A DNA stretch of 64,000 nucleotides from Amycolatopsis bartoniae (GTDB lineage Bacteria; Actinomycetota; Actinomycetes; Mycobacteriales; Pseudonocardiaceae): assembly GCF_014191255.1 (NCBI RefSeq), contig NZ_JACHWH010000002.1:558001-622000 (forward strand), read 5' to 3'. The notes under the pieces were generated by a model. That model saw nothing but the letters and a program-made list of their open reading frames with translations, ran no database searches and was not told the origin of the DNA. How positions within the stretch are numbered: position 1 is the first letter of the stretch; every line of letters begins with the position of its first letter. Position numbers and translations under genes: made by a program. Positions 60,139 through 64,000 of the stretch are shown here, one piece after another.

Positions 60139-60186
60139 GTTTCACCGGCGTGAACTGTCCGGGCGCGAGTGTTACGACCACGTTTC
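60139..60186. promoter_or_regulatory. Candidate GlnR binding sites upstream of amtB
   Basis: Two pairs fit the actinobacterial GlnR half-site rule (GTnAC-n6-GaAAC and its complement). GTTTC-accggc-GTGAA is at 60139-60154 and GTTAC-gaccac-GTTTC at 60171-60186, each with exactly six bases between halves. Their 32-base offset is not the ideal 22, so one of the pairs may be weaker. GlnR activates amtB-glnK-glnD under nitrogen limitation in Streptomyces and Amycolatopsis. Confidence 0.65.
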
Positions 60187-60275
60187 CCGCGCTACTGGTG
60201 GCGGTGTCCATTCACGAAACGTCGCCGTCAGACACGGTCGGTGACCGGCGCCGGGGCGCGTGCTGGAATGGAGCA

Positions 60276-61106
60276 ATGACCCTTCCGTCTCCCGTCGTGA
60301 CGGCGTTGCGGTGCTCGCTCTGCGGCGATCCCGTCGAGCCGGCCGGGCGCACCCTGCGCTGCCCCCGCGGGCACGCCTTCGACCTCGCGAAACAGGGGTA
60401 CGTGAACCTCCTGCACGCGAAGGTCCCGGCGGGCACCGCCGACACCGCGGAGATGGTCGCCGCGCGGGTGGAGTTCCTCGGCGCCGGGCACTACGCCGGG
60501 CTCGCGGACCGGCTGGCGAAGCGGGCCGCGGGGTTGCGCCCGAACCTCGTCGTCGACGCGGGCGCGGGCACCGGCTACTACCTCGCCCGGGTGCTGGACG
60601 AGGTGCCCGAGGCGACCGGGCTGGCGCTGGACGTCTCGGCGCTCGCGCTGCGGCGCGCGGCGCGGGCGCACGAGCGGATCGGCGCCGCGGTGTGGAACCT
60701 GTGGGAGCCGTGGCCGGTCGCGACCGCCTCGGCGGAACTGGTGCTGAACGTGTTCGCACCCCGCAACGGCGCGGAGTTCTCGCGCGTGCTGCGGCCGGAC
60801 GGGCGGCTGCTCGTGGTGTCGCCCCAACCGGCGCACCTGCGGGAGCTGGCCGCGGTGGTGGACCTGCTGGAGGTGGACGAGCGCAAGGAGGAGCGGCTCG
60901 ACGGCGCGCTCGCCGGGTACTTCGAGCCGGTGTCGCGGGAGGAACACATCGAACGGCTCACACTGTCCCCTGTGGACGTTTGCCGCGCGGTACTGATGGG
61001 TCCCAGCGCACACCACCCCGAGCGGCTCGCGCGACTCGGCGAGGTCACCGAACCGGTCGAGGTGACGGCGTCGTTCGTGTTGTCCGAGTACCGGAAGCTG
61101 CCGTGA
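60276..61106 (+). CDS. RlmA/TlrB-like 23S rRNA guanine-N1 methyltransferase
   Basis: A 276-residue methyltransferase. The N-terminal zinc-binding part ALRCSLCGDPVEPAGRTLRCPRGHAFDLAKQGYVNLL holds the Cys-x2-Cys and Cys-x3-His ligands of the RlmA family. SAM binding is at LVVDAGAGTGYYLARVLDE near residue 91. RlmA(I) modifies G745 and RlmA(II)/TlrB modifies G748, the latter giving resistance to tylosin-type macrolides. Which one this is cannot be decided from sequence. ATG 60276 is the family start. Its stop overlaps the next gene as GTGA. Confidence 0.88.
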   Translation: MTLPSPVVTALRCSLCGDPVEPAGRTLRCPRGHAFDLAKQGYVNLLHAKVPAGTADTAEMVAARVEFLGAGHYAGLADRLAKRAAGLRPNLVVDAGAGTGYYLARVLDEVPEATGLALDVSALALRRAARAHERIGAAVWNLWEPWPVATASAELVLNVFAPRNGAEFSRVLRPDGRLLVVSPQPAHLRELAAVVDLLEVDERKEERLDGALAGYFEPVSREEHIERLTLSPVDVCRAVLMGPSAHHPERLARLGEVTEPVEVTASFVLSEYRKLP

Positions 61107-61708
61107 CCACGCCCGCCACGCGCATCACCGACCGGGCGTGGCTGCGCGCCCAGATCGACCTCGCCGCCCGGCGGTACGGCCACGCGCGTACCGATGTGCT
61201 CGGCACGATCTGGTGGTACTCGGCGTCCTCGGTCCTGGTGGCGCCCACCCTGGAAACGCTGGCGAAGGCGGAACCCCCGCTCGACCCGGCGCTGGACGCG
61301 CTGAGCCTGGAGCTGCTGCCCGACGGCACCCTCGTGAGCGCGCAGTCGTCTCGGCGGCTCACCGGCGACGTCGGCGCGGCGTTCGCGGGGATGATCGAGG
61401 CCGTCGTGGCAGCGCTCGAAGACGTGACCGGGGCCCGTGCCCCCGCACTGCGCGCGATCGCGACGGACTCGGTCGCCAACCGTCTACTGTGGAACGGCGC
61501 GCCGGGCCTGGCCGAACCGATGGCCGCGGCCATCGGCCTGCCGAAGCCGCGCTACGCCGACGTCGGCGGCACGACCGTGGTCCGCCGCGCCTCGTGTTGC
61601 CTCCTCTACCTCGCGACGCGGCAGGACAAGTGCCTCAGCTGCCCGCGCCAGACGCCCGCGGAGCGCGAACGGCGGCTGCGGTCAGCCTTCGGCCAAGGCG
61701 GACAGTGA
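61103..61708 (+). CDS. FhuF-like (2Fe-2S)-binding protein
   Basis: A 201-residue protein ending in [24 protein letters not shown], the FhuF C-terminal cysteine signature (CC-x10-C-x2-C). This holds a [2Fe-2S] cluster and in E. coli FhuF removes iron from ferric siderophores. The middle part has helical character ([16 protein letters not shown]). Start GTG 61103 is coupled to the methyltransferase upstream. No siderophore genes adjoin it. The 3' end overlaps the convergent reductase gene by 27 bases. Confidence 0.85.
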   Translation: MTTPATRITDRAWLRAQIDLAARRYGHARTDVLGTIWWYSASSVLVAPTLETLAKAEPPLDPALDALSLELLPDGTLVSAQSSRRLTGDVGAAFAGMIEAVVAALEDVTGARAPALRAIATDSVANRLLWNGAPGLAEPMAAAIGLPKPRYADVGGTTVVRRASCCLLYLATRQDKCLSCPRQTPAERERRLRSAFGQGGQ

Positions 61709-62548
61709 CGCGAACTCGTCGTCGGTGAGCTCCACCCGCGCGGCGGCGACGTTCTCCTCCAGGTGCGCCACCGAACGCGTGCCGGGGATCGGCAGCATCA
61801 CCGGCGACCGGCGCAGCAGCCACGCCACCGCCAGCTGGGCCGGTGACGCCTCGTGCTCCTTCGCCGCCTGCTCCAGGATGCCGCCGGGCCGCGCGAGCCG
61901 TCCGGTGGCGATGGGGAACCACGGGATGAACGCGATGCCCTGCTCGGCCGCGTGGTCCAGGACGGGCTCGTTGTGCCGGTCGGCGAGGTTGAACAGGTTC
62001 TGCACGCTGACGATTTCCGCCACGTCCCTGGCCTGTTCCAGCTGCGCGACGTCGACCTCGGACAGTCCGATGTGCCGGATCTTGCCCTCGTCCTGCAGCT
62101 GCTTCAGCTCCCCCACCTGGTCGGCGAGCGGCACCTCGGGGTCGACGCGGTGCAGCTGGTAGAGGTCGATCCGGTCCAGCCGCAACCTGCGGAGGCTCAT
62201 TTCCACCTCCTGCCGCAGGTACGCGGGACGGCCGCACGGCACCCACTGGTCCGGTCCGGTGCGCAGGAACCCGCCCTTCGTGGCGATGACCAGATCGTCC
62301 GGATACGGGTACAGGGCCTCGCGGATGAGCTCCTCGCTGACGTGCGGGCCGTAGGAGTCGGCCGTGTCGATGAGGTTGACGCCCAGCTCCACGGCCCGGT
62401 GGAGCACCGCGATCGCGCCGTCGTGGTCGGCGGGCGGACCCCAGACGCCGGGGCCGGTGAGCTGCATCGCGCCGTAGCCGAGGCGGTGCACCGGCAGGTC
62501 GCCGCCGAGCAGGAAGGTGCCGCCCGGAGCGGTCTCGATGTTCGTCAT
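61682..62548 (-). CDS. Aldo/keto reductase
   Basis: A 288-residue NADPH-dependent reductase of the AKR fold. The catalytic tetrad is visible: Asp and Tyr in [18 protein letters not shown], Lys in [11 protein letters not shown], His in [10 protein letters not shown]. The NADPH-binding end [18 protein letters not shown] is intact. The protein suits a general carbonyl reductase of the YajO/Tas type. ATG 62548 ([12 protein letters not shown]) is the best start. Divergent from metY by 73 bases. Confidence 0.93.
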   Translation of the reverse strand: MTNIETAPGGTFLLGGDLPVHRLGYGAMQLTGPGVWGPPADHDGAIAVLHRAVELGVNLIDTADSYGPHVSEELIREALYPYPDDLVIATKGGFLRTGPDQWVPCGRPAYLRQEVEMSLRRLRLDRIDLYQLHRVDPEVPLADQVGELKQLQDEGKIRHIGLSEVDVAQLEQARDVAEIVSVQNLFNLADRHNEPVLDHAAEQGIAFIPWFPIATGRLARPGGILEQAAKEHEASPAQLAVAWLLRRSPVMLPIPGTRSVAHLEENVAAARVELTDDEFASLSALAEG

Positions 62549-62584
62549 GGGACCGCGACTACCCACTTCCACGAGCCGGGAACC

Positions 62585-62614
62585 TTGGCCCGCAGGGGAA
62601 ATCCTGGGTAACGT
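62585..62614 (+). promoter_or_regulatory. Leaderless promoter of metY
   Basis: TTGGCC (62585-62590) and TAACGT (62609-62614), 18 bases apart, put transcription start at or next to GTG 62622. CCTGGG-taacgt-CCCAGG (62603-62620) is a palindrome around the -10 and could be an operator. No SAM riboswitch fits in the 73-base spacer. Confidence 0.6.
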
Positions 62615-62621
62615 CCCAGGG

Positions 62622-63911
62622 GTGAGTGAGCGCAGCTGGGGTTTCCGCACCCGGGCACTGCACGCCGGCGGGACGCCCGACCCGGCGACCGGGGCCAGGG
62701 CGGTGCCGATCTACCAGACCACGAGTTTCGTGTTCGAGGACGCCGCCGACGCGGCCAACCTGTTCGCCCTGCAGAAGTACGGCAACATCTACAGCCGCAT
62801 CGGCAACCCGACGGTGGCGGCGTTCGAGGAGCGCCTGGCCAGCCTGGAGGGCGGCATCGGCGGGGTCGCCACCAGCAGCGGGCAGGCCGCGGAGTTCCTC
62901 ACGTTCGCCGCGCTCGCCGAGGCGGGTGACCACATCGTGTCCGCCAGCGGCCTCTACGGCGGGACGGTCACCCAGCTGGACGGCACGTTGCGCCGGTTCG
63001 GGGTGGAGACGACGTTCGTCCCCGACGACGACCTGGACGCGTACGCGGCGGCGATCACCGACCGCACGAAGCTGGTCTACACCGAGATCATCGGCAACCC
63101 GGGCGGGGGCGTCGCGGACCTCGCGGGCCTGGCGGACCTCGCGCACGCACACGGCATCCCGCTCGTCGTGGACGCGACGCTCGCGACGCCGTACCTGTGC
63201 CGCCCCATCGAGCACGGCGCGGACATCGTGCTGCACTCGGCGACGAAGTTCCTCGGCGGGCACGGCACCACGCTCGGCGGCATCGTCGTCGAGTCCGGGA
63301 AGTTCGACTGGGGCAACGGGAAGTTCCCGCGGATGACGGAGGTCGTGCCCTCCTATGGCGGGCTGAAGTACTGGGAGAACTTCGGCGAGTACGCGTTCTG
63401 CACGCGGCTGCGTGCCGAGCAGCTGCGTGACATCGGCGCGGTGCTCTCGCCGCACTCGGCGTTCCTGCTGCTCCAGGGCGTCGAGACGCTGCCGCAGCGG
63501 ATGGACGCACACGTGCGCAACGCGCAGGCGGTGGCGGAGTTCCTCGCCGCCGACGACCGCGTGGCGTGGGTGAGCTACGCGGGTCTGCCCGGCCACCGGC
63601 ACCACGAGCGCGCGAAGAAGTACCTGCCGCTGGGGCCGGGCGCGGTGTTCTCGTTCGGTGTCAAGGGCGGCCGGGCGGCGGGCGAGAGGTTCGTCGAGTC
63701 GGTCGAGCTGCTCTCGCACCTGGCGAACGTCGGCGACGCGCGCACGCTGGTGATCCACCCGGCGTCGACCACGCACCAGCAGCTGTCCGACGAGCAGCTG
63801 CGGGCCGGTGGCGTGGGCCCGGACCTGATCCGGCTGTCGGTCGGGCTGGAGGACGTCGAGGACATCTGTTGGGACCTCGATCAGGCGCTGGCGGCGGCGG
63901 TGAAGGCATGA
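62622..63911 (+). CDS. metY: O-acetylhomoserine aminocarboxypropyltransferase (homocysteine synthase)
   Basis: A 429-residue PLP enzyme of the Cys/Met metabolism family. It has [56 protein letters not shown], the Schiff-base lysine in [20 protein letters not shown] near residue 212, and the end [18 protein letters not shown]...[15 protein letters not shown]. It makes homocysteine from O-acetylhomoserine and sulfide for methionine synthesis (the Mtb MetC is the same class). GTG 62622 is set by the leaderless promoter. The stop overlaps the start of the next gene as ATGA. Confidence 0.94.
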   Translation: MSERSWGFRTRALHAGGTPDPATGARAVPIYQTTSFVFEDAADAANLFALQKYGNIYSRIGNPTVAAFEERLASLEGGIGGVATSSGQAAEFLTFAALAEAGDHIVSASGLYGGTVTQLDGTLRRFGVETTFVPDDDLDAYAAAITDRTKLVYTEIIGNPGGGVADLAGLADLAHAHGIPLVVDATLATPYLCRPIEHGADIVLHSATKFLGGHGTTLGGIVVESGKFDWGNGKFPRMTEVVPSYGGLKYWENFGEYAFCTRLRAEQLRDIGAVLSPHSAFLLLQGVETLPQRMDAHVRNAQAVAEFLAADDRVAWVSYAGLPGHRHHERAKKYLPLGPGAVFSFGVKGGRAAGERFVESVELLSHLANVGDARTLVIHPASTTHQQLSDEQLRAGGVGPDLIRLSVGLEDVEDICWDLDQALAAAVKA

Positions 63912-64000
63912 GTTTGGAAACAAGTGTCCCGGCGGGCGCTGTGCGGGCGGATTCCGCGCTGTCCTGGACTCCGCCGACGGCGCGGGAGCGGCAGGCGATC
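63908..64000 (+). CDS. Start of a protein coupled to metY, partial
   Basis: The ATG overlaps the metY stop (ATGA), and 31 codons are visible: [20 protein letters not shown], then TPPTARERQAI. The WTPPTARERQAI segment resembles the N-terminus of CoA-binding (YccU-type) proteins, but homoserine O-acetyltransferase (metX), which often follows metY, cannot be excluded. The rest is off the window. Confidence 0.4.
   Translation, partial: MSLETSVPAGAVRADSALSWTPPTARERQAI

Noticed and set aside
62549..62621. SAM riboswitch upstream of metY
   Set aside because: The spacer is only 73 bases, the promoter is leaderless, and none of the conserved SAM-riboswitch cores is seen.

Overview
The window is 64 kb of high-GC actinomycete chromosome. 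I place it in or near the Pseudonocardiaceae (Amycolatopsis-like) by inference. The support is the presence of mycothione reductase, a WhiG-type sigma factor, Ku, a mycobacterial-style gene order, many GTG starts and several apparently leaderless promoters. No rRNA, tRNA, CRISPR array, insertion sequence or prophage was seen. Most of it is vegetative core genome.

Layout. 1-9.7 kb is accessory: a truncated CopD-like membrane protein; a divergent MFS/LacI pair sharing an operator; a secreted I36-type inhibitor; a GH2 glycosidase; a PP2C phosphatase; and a tandem GNAT protein with a repeat-expanded middle. 9.7-21.8 kb holds an amino-acid-oxidase-like flavoprotein, a RIO kinase, a DEAD-box helicase with a structured leader, bioF, an ElaA-type GNAT, a secreted trypsin, mycothione reductase, an MFS/GntR pair, map, a DUF4081-GNAT and a Uma2 nuclease.

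21.9-34.1 kb is the leftward ispG, rip, dxr, rlmN, cdsA, frr, pyrH, tsf, rpsB backbone, interrupted by small rightward genes (DUF2631, padR, VOC). 34.4-41.3 kb carries an M23 peptidase, a 27-copy 8-bp tandem repeat, and the coupled run yraN, comM, a new 78-aa ORF and dprA, followed by xerC and whiG. After a 1.1-kb G-rich spacer come DUF2469, rnhB, lepB, rplS, trmD, rimM, khpA and rpsP (42.4-47 kb). Two CPBP proteases follow, then an amidohydrolase coupled to ffh, an ABC exporter with its MarR partner, Ku, a small unknown protein, and amtB-glnK-glnD behind candidate GlnR boxes. The right end carries an RlmA/TlrB-like methyltransferase, an iron-sulfur protein, an aldo-keto reductase, metY and the start of one more gene.

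The genes group into functions: isoprenoid precursor supply (dxr, ispG), translation and ribosome assembly (rpsB, tsf, frr, rplS, rpsP, rimM, trmD, khpA), protein export and envelope proteolysis (ffh, lepB, rip), DNA uptake and recombination (comM, dprA, xerC, rnhB, ku), and nitrogen control (amtB, glnK, glnD).

The most unusual features are the GNAT protein split by a pentapeptide-like expansion, the perfect 27 x 8-bp array, five tail-to-tail gene overlaps, three strand-asymmetric G-rich spacers downstream of leftward genes, two exact DnaA-box pairs far from any visible origin, and the coupled 78-aa ORF between comM and dprA. I found no clear new multi-gene system.
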